NCBI GenBank assembly: GCA_024235695.1
Contig: JACKLX010000014.1
Span: forward strand, 1-64,000
Source of the DNA: Accumulibacter sp.
Lineage (GTDB): Bacteria > Pseudomonadota > Gammaproteobacteria > Burkholderiales > Rhodocyclaceae
Direction of reading: 5' to 3'
Length of the DNA: 64,000 bases
Shown: piece after piece, positions 53,810 through 61,979 of the stretch
Numbering within the stretch: the stretch's first letter is position 1
How the letters are laid out: every line of letters starts with the position of its first letter
Program-made: the position numbers and the translations under genes
The notes under the pieces: generated by a model
Told to the model about the DNA's origin: nothing
Seen by the model: only the letters and a program-made list of their open reading frames with translations
The model's database searches: none

Positions 53810-56335
53810 TCAGGCTTTGACTACCTTGCACGCACACTTCTTGAAGTCGGTTTCCTTGGAGATCGGGCAGGTCGCGTCGAGCGTCAGCTTGTTCACCAGG
53901 CGGTGTTCGTCGAAGAAGGGGACGAACACCAGGCCGGCCGGAGGCTTGTTGCGGCCACGCGTTTCGACCCGCAATTCGATCTCGCCGCGCCGGGTGCTCG
54001 CCTTGACCACGTCACCGCGCTGCAGACCACGCTTCTTGGCATCGTCCGGGTTCATGTAGATCCAGGCGTCGGGCATCGCCTTGTACAGCTCGGGGATGCG
54101 CCGCGTCATCGAGCCGGTATGCCAGTGCTCGAGGACGCGCCCGGTGCACAACCAGAGATCGTATTCCTTGTCGGGCATCTCGGCCGCTGGCTGGTACGGC
54201 AGGGCAAAGATCACCGCCTTGCCGTCGGGTTTGCCATAGAACTTCAGCTCTTCGCCTTTCTTGACATACGGATCGTAACCCTCGCGGAAACGCCACAGAG
54301 TCTCCTTGCCGTCGACCACCGGCCAGCGCAAGCCACGTGTCTTGTGGTAGGCGTCAAATTCGGCCAGATCGTGCGCATGGCCGCGACCGAACGCGGCATA
54401 TTCCTCGAACAGGCCTTTCTGCAGATAGAAGCCGACGGCTTTCGCTTCGTCGTTATCGAAGCCCTTGTAGGTCTCGCTGAGCGGGAACTTGTCCACCTGA
54501 CCATTGGCGTAGAGCACCTCGTAGAGGGTCTTGCCCTTGTACTGCGGGTTCTTGTCGAGCAATTCGGCTGGCCACACCTCGTCGGTCGTGAACCGCTTCG
54601 AGAACTCGATGTACTGGCGCAGGTCGGAGCGCGCCTGCCCGGGTGCCTTGACCTGCTGGCGCCAGAACTGGGTGCGGCGCTCGGCATTGCCGAAAGCGCC
54701 TTCCTTCTCCATCCACATCGCCGACGGCAGGATCAGGTCGCCGGACATCGCCGAAACGGTCGGATAGCAGTCGGAAACGACGATGAAATTGTCGGGGTTG
54801 CGCCAGCCGGGGAAGACCTCGTCATTGACGTTCGGCCCCGCCTGCATGTTGTTGGTCGTCGTCGTCCAGTAGAAGTTGATCTTGCCGTCCTTCAGCAGGC
54901 GGCTCTGCAACACCGCGTGCGCGCCGTTCCAGTCCGGGATGGTGCCGGCGGGCAGCTTCCACAGCTTCTCGCTTCTTTCCCGATGCTTCGGGTTGGTCAC
55001 CACCATGTCGGCCGGCAGACGGTGCGCAAAGGTGCCGACTTCGCGGGCGGTGCCGCAGGCCGATGGCTGGCCGGTCAGCGAGAACGGCCCGTTGCCGGGC
55101 TCGGAAATCTTGCCGACCAGCAGGTGCACGTTGTAGATCATGTTGTTGGCCCAGGTGCCACGCGTGTGCTGGTTGAAGCCCATCGTCCAGTACGACGTGA
55201 CCTTGGCATCGGGATCGGCATAGGCCTTGGCCAGTGCTTCGAGCTTGTCTTTCGGCACCCCGGAGATCTCGTGCGCCTTGTCTAGCGTGTACTCGGCGAC
55301 GAAGGCCTTGAACTCGTCGAAGGTCATCGGGCTGGCGTCGCCCGGGTTGCCCTTGGGCTTGCCGTCTTCGCCCGGATAGCCGTTGTTCATCGCCACCTTC
55401 TCGAGCGGATTGTTCGGCCGCAGGCCATAGCCGATGTCGGTGACACCCTTCTTGAAGGTGACGTTGCGGGCGACGAATGCCTCGTTTACCGCGTTGTTCT
55501 GGATGATGTAATTGCAGATGTAGTTGAGGATTGCCAGATCGCTCTGCGGCTTGAAGATCAGCTCGTTGTCGGCCAGTTCGGTCGAGCGATGGCCGAAGGT
55601 CGACAGCACATGCACCTTGACGTTCTTGCCGGTCAGACGACGATCGGTGAGCCGCGACCACAGAATCGGGTGCATTTCGGCCATGTTCGAACCCCACAAC
55701 ACGAAGGTGTCGGCGTGTTCGAGGTCGTCGTAGCAGCCCATCGGTTCGTCGATCCCGAAAGTGCGCATGAATCCGGCGACGGCCGACGCCATGCAGTGAC
55801 GAGCATTCGGATCGATGTTGTTGCTCAGCAGACCGGCTTTCATCAGCTTGGCGGCAGCGTAGCCTTCCCACACCGTCCACTGGCCGGAGCCGAACATGGC
55901 GATGTTGCGCGGGCCGCCTTTCTTGAGCGCGGCCTTGCATTTCTCGGCCATGATGTCGTAGGCCTGATCCCAGGAAATCGGCGTGAACTCGCCGTTCTTG
56001 TCGAACTTGCCGTCCTTCATGCGCAGCAGCGGTGTCGTCAGGCGATCCTTGCCGTACTGGACTTTCGAGAGGAAGTAACCCTTGATGCAGTTGAGACCGC
56101 GATTGACCGGCGCGTCCGGGTCACCCTGCGTGGCGACGATGCGGCCGTCCTTGGTTCCGACCAGCACGCCGCAGCCCGTTCCGCAATAGCGGCAGGCACC
56201 CTTGTCCCAGCGCACGCCGTCGGTCTTGCTGGCGGCGGCCTGCGCAAGGCCGGGAATGCTGATGCCGGCTGCCGTGGCGGCGGCGGCAACGGCATTGCTC
56301 TTGATAAAGTCACGACGTGTCAAAGTCAGTTTCAT
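53810..56335 (-). CDS. napA: Periplasmic nitrate reductase catalytic subunit
   Basis: An 841-residue molybdopterin enzyme. The Tat signal [16 protein letters not shown] is followed by the 4Fe-4S site [13 protein letters not shown] with a fourth Cys in [10 protein letters not shown], then the bis-MGD-binding domains including [20 protein letters not shown], with the Mo-ligating Cys. It ends with the C-terminal [17 protein letters not shown] region. It reduces nitrate to nitrite in the periplasm. The start is chosen at the ATG directly before the Tat signal; an upstream ATG would overlap napD. Confidence 0.96.
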   Translation of the reverse strand: MKLTLTRRDFIKSNAVAAAATAAGISIPGLAQAAASKTDGVRWDKGACRYCGTGCGVLVGTKDGRIVATQGDPDAPVNRGLNCIKGYFLSKVQYGKDRLTTPLLRMKDGKFDKNGEFTPISWDQAYDIMAEKCKAALKKGGPRNIAMFGSGQWTVWEGYAAAKLMKAGLLSNNIDPNARHCMASAVAGFMRTFGIDEPMGCYDDLEHADTFVLWGSNMAEMHPILWSRLTDRRLTGKNVKVHVLSTFGHRSTELADNELIFKPQSDLAILNYICNYIIQNNAVNEAFVARNVTFKKGVTDIGYGLRPNNPLEKVAMNNGYPGEDGKPKGNPGDASPMTFDEFKAFVAEYTLDKAHEISGVPKDKLEALAKAYADPDAKVTSYWTMGFNQHTRGTWANNMIYNVHLLVGKISEPGNGPFSLTGQPSACGTAREVGTFAHRLPADMVVTNPKHRERSEKLWKLPAGTIPDWNGAHAVLQSRLLKDGKINFYWTTTTNNMQAGPNVNDEVFPGWRNPDNFIVVSDCYPTVSAMSGDLILPSAMWMEKEGAFGNAERRTQFWRQQVKAPGQARSDLRQYIEFSKRFTTDEVWPAELLDKNPQYKGKTLYEVLYANGQVDKFPLSETYKGFDNDEAKAVGFYLQKGLFEEYAAFGRGHAHDLAEFDAYHKTRGLRWPVVDGKETLWRFREGYDPYVKKGEELKFYGKPDGKAVIFALPYQPAAEMPDKEYDLWLCTGRVLEHWHTGSMTRRIPELYKAMPDAWIYMNPDDAKKRGLQRGDVVKASTRRGEIELRVETRGRNKPPAGLVFVPFFDEHRLVNKLTLDATCPISKETDFKKCACKVVKA

Positions 56336-56336
56336 C

Positions 56337-56585
56337 TCATGCTTCCTCATCAGGATCGGGTTCAAACTGGTGGTAAACCAATGCCGCGGAGAGGACGCCC
56401 GGCTGCCGGCTGATGGTCGTGAACATGTCCGCCGCCGCGCGATCGGAATCGGCTTCGATGGTGACGATCAGTTGCCCCTTGTCCGTCGCTGCATGCACTT
56501 CAACGCCGCTCAGAGCCAACAGCTTGCCCTGCACCTGCGGCAGTACCTCAGGCCGGGCGTTGACCAGCACGCTGGAAATATTCAT
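56337..56585 (-). CDS. napD: NapA-specific Tat proofreading chaperone NapD
   Basis: An 82-residue Nap[21 protein letters not shown], then [20 protein letters not shown] and a final [14 protein letters not shown]. It binds the NapA Tat signal and holds export until the cofactor is inserted. First gene of the operon; its stop and the napA start are almost contiguous. Confidence 0.92.
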   Translation of the reverse strand: MNISSVLVNARPEVLPQVQGKLLALSGVEVHAATDKGQLIVTIEADSDRAAADMFTTISRQPGVLSAALVYHQFEPDPDEEA

Positions 56586-56677
56586 CAGTTCGAGACCCTC
56601 CTGCTGGCAAGTCTACAGGCCATCCTGGCGTTCGGGCCGGGCGTCGGTCCGGATGGTCGTTCTTGCATTGGGGAAAC

Positions 56678-56719
56678 ACTCTAAGCCGCTGGTAGGGTCT
56701 TTTGCTTGATGCAGGTCAA
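56678..56719 (-). promoter_or_regulatory. FNR/ANR-type promoter of napDAGHB
   Basis: TTGATGCAGGTCAA (56706-56719) matches the FNR consensus TTGAT-N4-ATCAA at nine of ten fixed positions. A -10-like TAGAGT on the minus strand (56678-56683) would put the start near 56671, with the box centred about 41.5 bases upstream, the standard class II activating position. Transcription would run about 86 bases to the napD ATG. This implies oxygen-responsive expression. Confidence 0.75.
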
Positions 56720-56979
56720 GGCCTGAAAATAATCTGGCCTTTCTTTCGAGGCGAACGAAAAGCCGCCTCTGGCGACCTTGACAATCGCATGAGTTGGGCG
56801 GTCGGGCGGACGATGCGCGGTGGCGATTGGCCAGTCGCTTCTGGCCGCAACGTCGCCATGCTGTCGGTCTGCAGCGAGCCGGAAGATGGTAGGCAGGGAA
56901 GTGTCGCGAGGCGCCAGCCGGCTGCTCGATGGTCGCACTGCCGGCCGCCGGAAGGGTGCAGGAAGCACGGACAGAGCGC

Positions 56980-57008
56980 AAAAAAAAACGCGGAACCAGG
57001 GTTCCGCG
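56980..57008 (-). terminator. Terminator after 6S RNA
   Basis: CGCGGAACC (56989-56997) and GGTTCCGCG (57000-57008) form a perfect stem. On the minus strand a run of nine T residues follows, so it terminates transcripts coming from zapA and the 6S RNA. Confidence 0.88.
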
Positions 57009-57019
57009 CTTTTCAATCT

Positions 57020-57202
57020 TGTCCCCGCGAATGTCGTCAGGCCGGCATCCTGAACCTGGGTTCAGATAGGTCACTTCCCTTCCGCATCAGGTACGCCCGA
57101 CTTAAGGGGCACACACAACAGCGGTTTCCATGGTCTGCGACCAATGCCAATTTGCATTGGTTCAAGGAATCTATGACCTTAACAAACACCGCAGGGAACT
57201 CT
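57020..57202 (-). ncRNA. ssrS: 6S RNA
   Basis: The interval directly downstream of zapA on the same strand is about 183 nt, the size of 6S RNA, and ends in an intrinsic terminator. The outer closing stem is visible: CCCTGCG near the 5' end pairs with CGCGGGG near the 3' end. The 5' side of the stem continues TGTTTG opposite CGACATT. Internal features TTCCTTGAACC and GGTTCAGGATGCCGG flank the central bubble. 6S RNA mimics an open promoter and sequesters sigma-70 RNA polymerase. zapA-ssrS linkage is conserved in beta- and gammaproteobacteria. End points are approximate. Confidence 0.85.
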
Positions 57203-57222
57203 CTTGGAGCTTGTGGAACCGT

Positions 57223-57555
57223 TTACGGCGACTTCAAAACAGCTGCAAGTTCCGTCTCCATGTGCAAAATTCTACGCCTAAAGAGATCGCTGTCGAGCCC
57301 TGTTTCCGATTCAATTTTTTGATCAACCTGCAGCGCGTCCTGATTCGCGGTGAGGTGCTCGTGGGCGATATTCAGGGCTGCCATGACTGCGATCCGCTCG
57401 GCGAGATTGCTCTTGGTCTTCTCGGCGATGTCGCGCATCTTGCCATCGACGTAGGCGGCGGCGTTGAGCAGTGCCGCACGCTGGTCCGGTGGGCAAGCGA
57501 CACGATACTCCTTGCCGAGCAGCGTGATGTCGAGAAAGTTGGCTTCGTCGGGCAT
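57223..57555 (-). CDS. zapA: Cell division protein ZapA
   Basis: A 110-residue ZapA: FLDITLLGKEYRVACPPDQR, then AALLNAAAYVDGKMRDIAEK and ERIAVMAALNIAHEHL. It promotes FtsZ bundling at midcell. It lies between the ZapB-like gene and 6S RNA on the same strand. Confidence 0.92.
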   Translation of the reverse strand: MPDEANFLDITLLGKEYRVACPPDQRAALLNAAAYVDGKMRDIAEKTKSNLAERIAVMAALNIAHEHLTANQDALQVDQKIESETGLDSDLFRRRILHMETELAAVLKSP

Positions 57556-57567
57556 CGGATGGGGATC

Positions 57568-57768
57568 TCAGGCCTTGGCTTCGGGAAGTTGCTCGGCAAG
57601 CTGCTCGATTCGTGCGCGGGCCGCTGCCATGCGTTCGGTGAGTTCTTGCTTGTCCGCTTCGGCGATGGCGAGTCGCTGCCGCAGGGCATCATTCTCGGTG
57701 CGCAGGGTCTCGCAGAGCGCGACGACCTGACCGACCTTGCTCTCGAGCGAGTTGAGTTCATTAAGCAT
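57568..57768 (-). CDS. ZapB-like coiled-coil protein (TIGR02449 type)
   Basis: A 66-residue coiled coil (LNSLESKVGQVVALCETLRT, then LRQRLAIAEADKQELTERMA) of the TIGR02449/ZapB-like family found upstream of zapA. It probably joins ZapA in organising the Z-ring. Twelve bases before the zapA start, so the pair is one operon. Confidence 0.85.
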   Translation of the reverse strand: MLNELNSLESKVGQVVALCETLRTENDALRQRLAIAEADKQELTERMAAARARIEQLAEQLPEAKA

Positions 57769-57943
57769 GGGCCAGACTATAGATTCAAGCGCGGCATGCG
57801 GTCAAGGCGTCGGCCTGGCTGCGCGCCGCTGCCCAGGCGCCCCTGCGCAGCGAATGGCTTGCCGGAATACAGTCCGCCGGTCGCTGCCGCGCACGGTATA
57901 ATCTGCCGCTTCGCAGACGCAGGTCAGCGGAAGAAGTCGTGAA
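57769..57943. other. Divergent promoter region of zapBA and btuB
   Basis: No gene seen. It must contain promoters for the zapB-like/zapA/6S transcript to the left and the riboswitch transcript to the right. A TATAAT-like GTATAATCTGCC near 57896 is a candidate -10 for the rightward transcript. Confidence 0.45.
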
Positions 57944-58117
57944 GGTGCCGCCACGCAGGTTCTCTGCAGCGGTTAAACGGGAAGCAGGTGCGTGTTCGCA
58001 AGGACACCAGGCCTGAGCTGCCCCCGCAACGGTGAGCGAGTGCGGGTGTGTCGAGATGCCACTGGGCGAAAGCCTGGGAAGGCGACATACCAAGACTCGC
58101 GAGCCCGGATACCGGCC
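57944..58117 (+). promoter_or_regulatory. Cobalamin riboswitch
   Basis: The characteristic segments appear in order: GGTTCTCTGCAGCGGTTAAA with GGGAAGCAGGTG, then GCTGCCCCCGCAACGGTGAG, GCCACTGGG, CCTGGGAAGGCGAC (B12 box region) and the closing GCGAGCCCGGATACCGGCC. Adenosylcobalamin binding would block expression of btuB and the transport genes behind it. The btuB ATG lies about 155 bases further on. Confidence 0.93.
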
Positions 58118-58272
58118 TTCGCACACATTGGACGGCAGTGCCGCGGGGAGGCGGACACCCAACGCCGGGCGCTGGCGCCTGCCTCGTTGTTGTTTGCTCT
58201 CCCTCGTGTCATGCCGCATTTTTTGCTCGCCGGCTTGCGGGGACGCGCGCCGGAACCAGGGAGAACACCATC

Positions 58273-60138
58273 ATGCATCAATGCCAGCCGCACCGCACTG
58301 CGGCGCTTTTCGTCCTTGCTGGAGGGCTATTGTCGGCGGCCGCCAACGCCGCCGATCAGCAATTCGATCCGATCGTCGTCACCGCCACGCGACAGGCCAC
58401 GCGCAGCAACGAGCTGACCAGCGACGTCTCGGTGATCACCCGCGAAGAAATCGATCAGGCCGGCCAGTCGACGCTCGAACAACTGCTGGCTCGCCAGCCA
58501 GGTGTCCAGTACACCGCCAACGGCGGTCCCGGCACCAATAGCGGGGTGTTCATCCGCGGCGCCAGCAGCAACCAGTCGATCGTCCTGATCGATGGCCAGC
58601 GAATCGGCTCGGCGACCACCGGCAGCGCGGCGCTGGCGCGCATTCCGATGGATCAGATCGAGCGCATCGAAATCCTGCGTGGCCCCGCTTCGTCGCTTTA
58701 TGGCGCTGATGCGATCGGTGGCGTGATCCAGATCTTCACTCGCCAGGGCGCCGGCCCGACCCGGGTCAATGCCAGCACCGGCTACGGAACCTACGGCACC
58801 ACCGACACCACCGTCGGCGTTTCGGGCGGCACCGAGCTGGTTTCCTACAGCCTCCAGGCGGGCTACCTGGATACTGGCAGCTTCAATGCCGTTCATAACA
58901 AGAACAACAGTTTCTACAATCCTGACGACGACGGTTATCGCAACAGCAATCTCAGTGCCAATTTCTCCGTACGTCCGGCAACGGGTCAGGAAATCGGCGT
59001 CAACCTGCTGGCCAGCGATGGCACCAACCAGTACGACTCGAACGATTTCAGCGCGCGGGGAGCTGCCAGGAACTACAACAGCGAGCAGACCATCGGCTCG
59101 TATTCGATCTACTCACGCAACCGCCTGAACCCGGTATGGACCAGCACCCTTCGCCTCGGGCGCAGCACCGACGCCGCCAAGGACTACGCCGGCAGCGTTC
59201 GTACGGCCACTTTCCGCACCGACATGGACATCGCATCGTGGCAGAACGATATCAGCCTGCCGATCGGCGAAGGCCTGCTGGCCGCGGAATATACCCGGCA
59301 GAATGTTTCCGGCAGCGTCGATTACACCGTTACCGAGCGCACGATCCGCTCGCTGCTGGCCGGCTGGAACGCCAATATCGGCAAACACCGCGTGCAGTTG
59401 AACCTGCGGCGTGACGACAACTCCCAGTTCGGTGGAGAAAACACCGGTTCGGCTTCGTACGGCTATCAGTTCACGCCGGAATGGCGGGCGCATGTCTCGT
59501 ACGGCACCGCGTTTCGCGCGCCGACCTTCAACGAGCTTTATTTCCCGGCGAGCGGTTTCTTCGCCGGTGGCAATCCCGACCTGCAGCCCGAGCAGTCGAA
59601 GAACACCGAGGTCGGTGCCAATTGGGAACGCGGTGCGCATCGCTTTTCGGCGGTGTTCTACAACAACGATGTCACCGACCTGATCGAATTCCGTCCACCG
59701 ACCTACGCGCCGGTCAACGTCAGCAAGGCGCTGCTGCGCGGGGCGACGCTGACCTACGACGGACGGTTTTCGGAGTGGGGGCTGGGGGTGGTGGTCGACT
59801 TCCTCGATCCGCGCAACGAGGCCGATGGCCCGAACAAGGGCAATCGCCTGGCGCGTCGTGCCGAGCAGCAGATGAGCAGCTACGTCAGCAAGACCTTCGG
59901 CGACTGGGATCTGCGCGCCGAGTGGCAACTGGTCGGCAATCGCTACGACGATCCCGGCAACCGCAAGCTGCTCGGCGGCTACGGCCTGGTCAACCTCTAC
60001 GCCGACTACCGTCTGCAACGTGACTGGGCGATCTTCGTCCGCGCCAACAACATCTTCGACAAGTACTACGAGACCGTCGACAACTACGCCACGGCTGGCG
60101 CAAACGTTTTTGTCGGCGTCCGCTACGCGCCGAAGTAG
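58273..60138 (+). CDS. btuB: TonB-dependent cobalamin receptor BtuB
   Basis: A 621-residue outer-membrane receptor. It has a signal peptide (ending SAAANA), a TonB box-like DPIVVTATR, a plug domain (VSVITREEIDQAGQSTLEQL, SVQYTANGG-like region, IERIEILRGPASSLYGADAI then GGVIQIFT) and a 22-strand barrel ending in a C-terminal aromatic-rich strand. The ATG at 58273 follows AGGGAG. Riboswitch control and the ABC genes downstream make vitamin B12 the substrate. Confidence 0.93.
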   Translation: MHQCQPHRTAALFVLAGGLLSAAANAADQQFDPIVVTATRQATRSNELTSDVSVITREEIDQAGQSTLEQLLARQPGVQYTANGGPGTNSGVFIRGASSNQSIVLIDGQRIGSATTGSAALARIPMDQIERIEILRGPASSLYGADAIGGVIQIFTRQGAGPTRVNASTGYGTYGTTDTTVGVSGGTELVSYSLQAGYLDTGSFNAVHNKNNSFYNPDDDGYRNSNLSANFSVRPATGQEIGVNLLASDGTNQYDSNDFSARGAARNYNSEQTIGSYSIYSRNRLNPVWTSTLRLGRSTDAAKDYAGSVRTATFRTDMDIASWQNDISLPIGEGLLAAEYTRQNVSGSVDYTVTERTIRSLLAGWNANIGKHRVQLNLRRDDNSQFGGENTGSASYGYQFTPEWRAHVSYGTAFRAPTFNELYFPASGFFAGGNPDLQPEQSKNTEVGANWERGAHRFSAVFYNNDVTDLIEFRPPTYAPVNVSKALLRGATLTYDGRFSEWGLGVVVDFLDPRNEADGPNKGNRLARRAEQQMSSYVSKTFGDWDLRAEWQLVGNRYDDPGNRKLLGGYGLVNLYADYRLQRDWAIFVRANNIFDKYYETVDNYATAGANVFVGVRYAPK

Positions 60139-60146
60139 GCCGTTCG

Positions 60147-61136
60147 ATGCCCACCCGTCGCCGCGCCTTGCTGATTCTCGCCGCCCTCACCGGCCTGGCG
60201 CAGCTGAGCATTGTCGTGGCGCTGATGGTGGGCAGCATCCCGATCGGTCCCGTCGAGGTGCTGTCGACCGTGTTCGGCGATGCCGTTGGCACCGCCGCAG
60301 ACGTCGTGCGCAGCCTGCGGCTGCCGCGGGCGCTGACCGGTTTCGCCTGTGGCGGCTTGCTGGCGCTGGCCGGTGCGCTGCTCCAGGTGCTGTTGCGAAA
60401 CCCGCTCGCCGACCCCTACGTGCTCGGCATCTCCGGCGGCGCCGGGATCGGCGCGCTGCTGGCGATCGTCGTTGGCTTCGGCGTCACCGGCATCAACGGC
60501 CTTGCCTTCGTCGGTGCGCTCGCGGCGATGCTGCTGGTTTTCGGCCTGGCGCACGGCGAGGGTGGCTGGACGCAGTCGCGTCTGCTGCTGACCGGCGTGA
60601 TCGTCGCCGCCGGTTGCGGTGCCGTCGTCACCTTGATGTTGGCGATCGCTCCCGAGGACCGCTTGCGCGGCATGCTGTTCTGGCTGATGGGCGATCTGTC
60701 GCAGACCGCCGAACCGCAACTGGTGCTCAGCGTGCTGGCCTTGTTGCTGCTGATCACGCTGCCGTTTGCCCGTGAACTGAATCTGCTGGCGCGCGGTGCC
60801 GACGTCGCGCAGGCGCTGGGCGTCGCCGTTCGCCCGCTGCGCCGCGGCGTCTACCTGGCGGCCTCGCTGGCGACCGCGGCGGCGGTCACCCATGCCGGCG
60901 CGATCGGCTTCATCGGCCTGATCGTGCCGCATCTCGTTCGTCTCGCTGCCGGCAACGACCAGCGCCTGCTGTTGCCGGCGTCGGTGCTCGCCGGCGGCAG
61001 CCTGCTGGTGGTTGCCGACACCCTGGCGCGGACCCTGCTCGCACCGCAGCAATTGCCGGTCGGCGTGCTCACCGCGCTGATCGGTGTGCCGGTCTTCCTC
61101 TTCCTGCTGAGCCGTGCTGCACCGGGTCGGGGCTGA
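60147..61136 (+). CDS. btuC: Cobalamin ABC transporter permease
   Basis: A 329-residue FecCD/BtuC permease with about nine to ten membrane segments. LRLPRALTGFACGGLLALAG, then GALLQVLLRNPLADPYVLGI and GFIGLIVPHLVRLAAGNDQR are the family landmarks. It follows btuB by eight bases and precedes the ATPase with no gap. Confidence 0.92.
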   Translation: MPTRRRALLILAALTGLAQLSIVVALMVGSIPIGPVEVLSTVFGDAVGTAADVVRSLRLPRALTGFACGGLLALAGALLQVLLRNPLADPYVLGISGGAGIGALLAIVVGFGVTGINGLAFVGALAAMLLVFGLAHGEGGWTQSRLLLTGVIVAAGCGAVVTLMLAIAPEDRLRGMLFWLMGDLSQTAEPQLVLSVLALLLLITLPFARELNLLARGADVAQALGVAVRPLRRGVYLAASLATAAAVTHAGAIGFIGLIVPHLVRLAAGNDQRLLLPASVLAGGSLLVVADTLARTLLAPQQLPVGVLTALIGVPVFLFLLSRAAPGRG

Positions 61137-61943
61137 ATGAGCGCGACCGCCGACATTGCCGGGATTGCGCACACGGTGCCCGTGCTGACGACGCGCGCAC
61201 TGACCGTTGGCGTCGCCGGGCTGACCTTCTGCCGCGACCTCACACTCAGTCTGCGGGCGGGAGAATCGCTCGCCATCCTCGGTCGCAACGGTGCCGGCAA
61301 GTCGACCCTGCTGGCCGCGCTGGCCGGCCTGCGGCCGCCACAAGCCGGCGAGGTGCTGGTCGAGGGGGCGTCGTACGCGACGCATGGTGCCCGCGCCAGC
61401 GCCCGTATTCGCGGCTGGTTGCCACAGAGCCGCAGCGAAGCCTTTTCATCGACGGTGCTGGAAACGGCGCTGGTCGGGCGCCATCCGCATCTCGCCCGCT
61501 GGGACTGGGAGTCGGAGAAAGACGCCGACATTGCCCGCCGGGCGCTGGCCGCGGTCGGCCTCGCCGAACTGGCGCAGCGCGACGTCCAGACGCTGTCCGG
61601 CGGCGAGCGGCAAAGGCTGGCGATCGCCACCTTGCTCACCCAGGCACCACGGTTGTACCTGCTCGACGAGCCATTGGCGCACCTCGATCTGAATCATCAG
61701 ATCGCGACGCTCGAGTTGTTCGCGGCGCTGGCCAACGAGGAGCGGATCGCCAGCGTCATGGTGCTGCACGAGCCGGGCCTGGCAGCGCGTTTCTGCAGCC
61801 GCGCCCTGCTGCTGTTCGACGACGGCACGACGCGGCAGGGCGACTGCGACGAGGTGATCGACAGCGAGTCGCTGAGCAGGCTTTACGGCTATCCGCTGCG
61901 CGAAATCGACGATGGTCACCGCCGCTGGTTCATGCCCGTGTAG
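61137..61943 (+). CDS. btuD: Cobalamin ABC transporter ATPase
   Basis: A 268-residue ATPase: Walker A GRNGAGKST, Q-loop in WLPQSRSEAFS, signature LSGGERQRLAIA and Walker B LYLLDEPLAHLDLN. It starts on the base after the btuC stop. No periplasmic binding protein (btuF) is in the cluster, so it must be encoded elsewhere. Confidence 0.93.
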   Translation: MSATADIAGIAHTVPVLTTRALTVGVAGLTFCRDLTLSLRAGESLAILGRNGAGKSTLLAALAGLRPPQAGEVLVEGASYATHGARASARIRGWLPQSRSEAFSSTVLETALVGRHPHLARWDWESEKDADIARRALAAVGLAELAQRDVQTLSGGERQRLAIATLLTQAPRLYLLDEPLAHLDLNHQIATLELFAALANEERIASVMVLHEPGLAARFCSRALLLFDDGTTRQGDCDEVIDSESLSRLYGYPLREIDDGHRRWFMPV

Positions 61944-61979
61944 GAGCGGACCGCTGGTCGGCGTCGCGCCGGCGACCGC

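Larger units (their letters stand above)
56586..57008. other. nap promoter region and 6S terminator
   Basis: No gene is seen between napD and the 6S RNA locus. It holds an FNR-type promoter at the left and a bidirectional-looking terminator at the right. The middle (about 56730-56980) is GC-rich without recognisable content. Confidence 0.6.

Noticed and set aside
53714-55285. A 523-codon plus-strand frame
   Set aside because: Antisense to napA; no domain visible.
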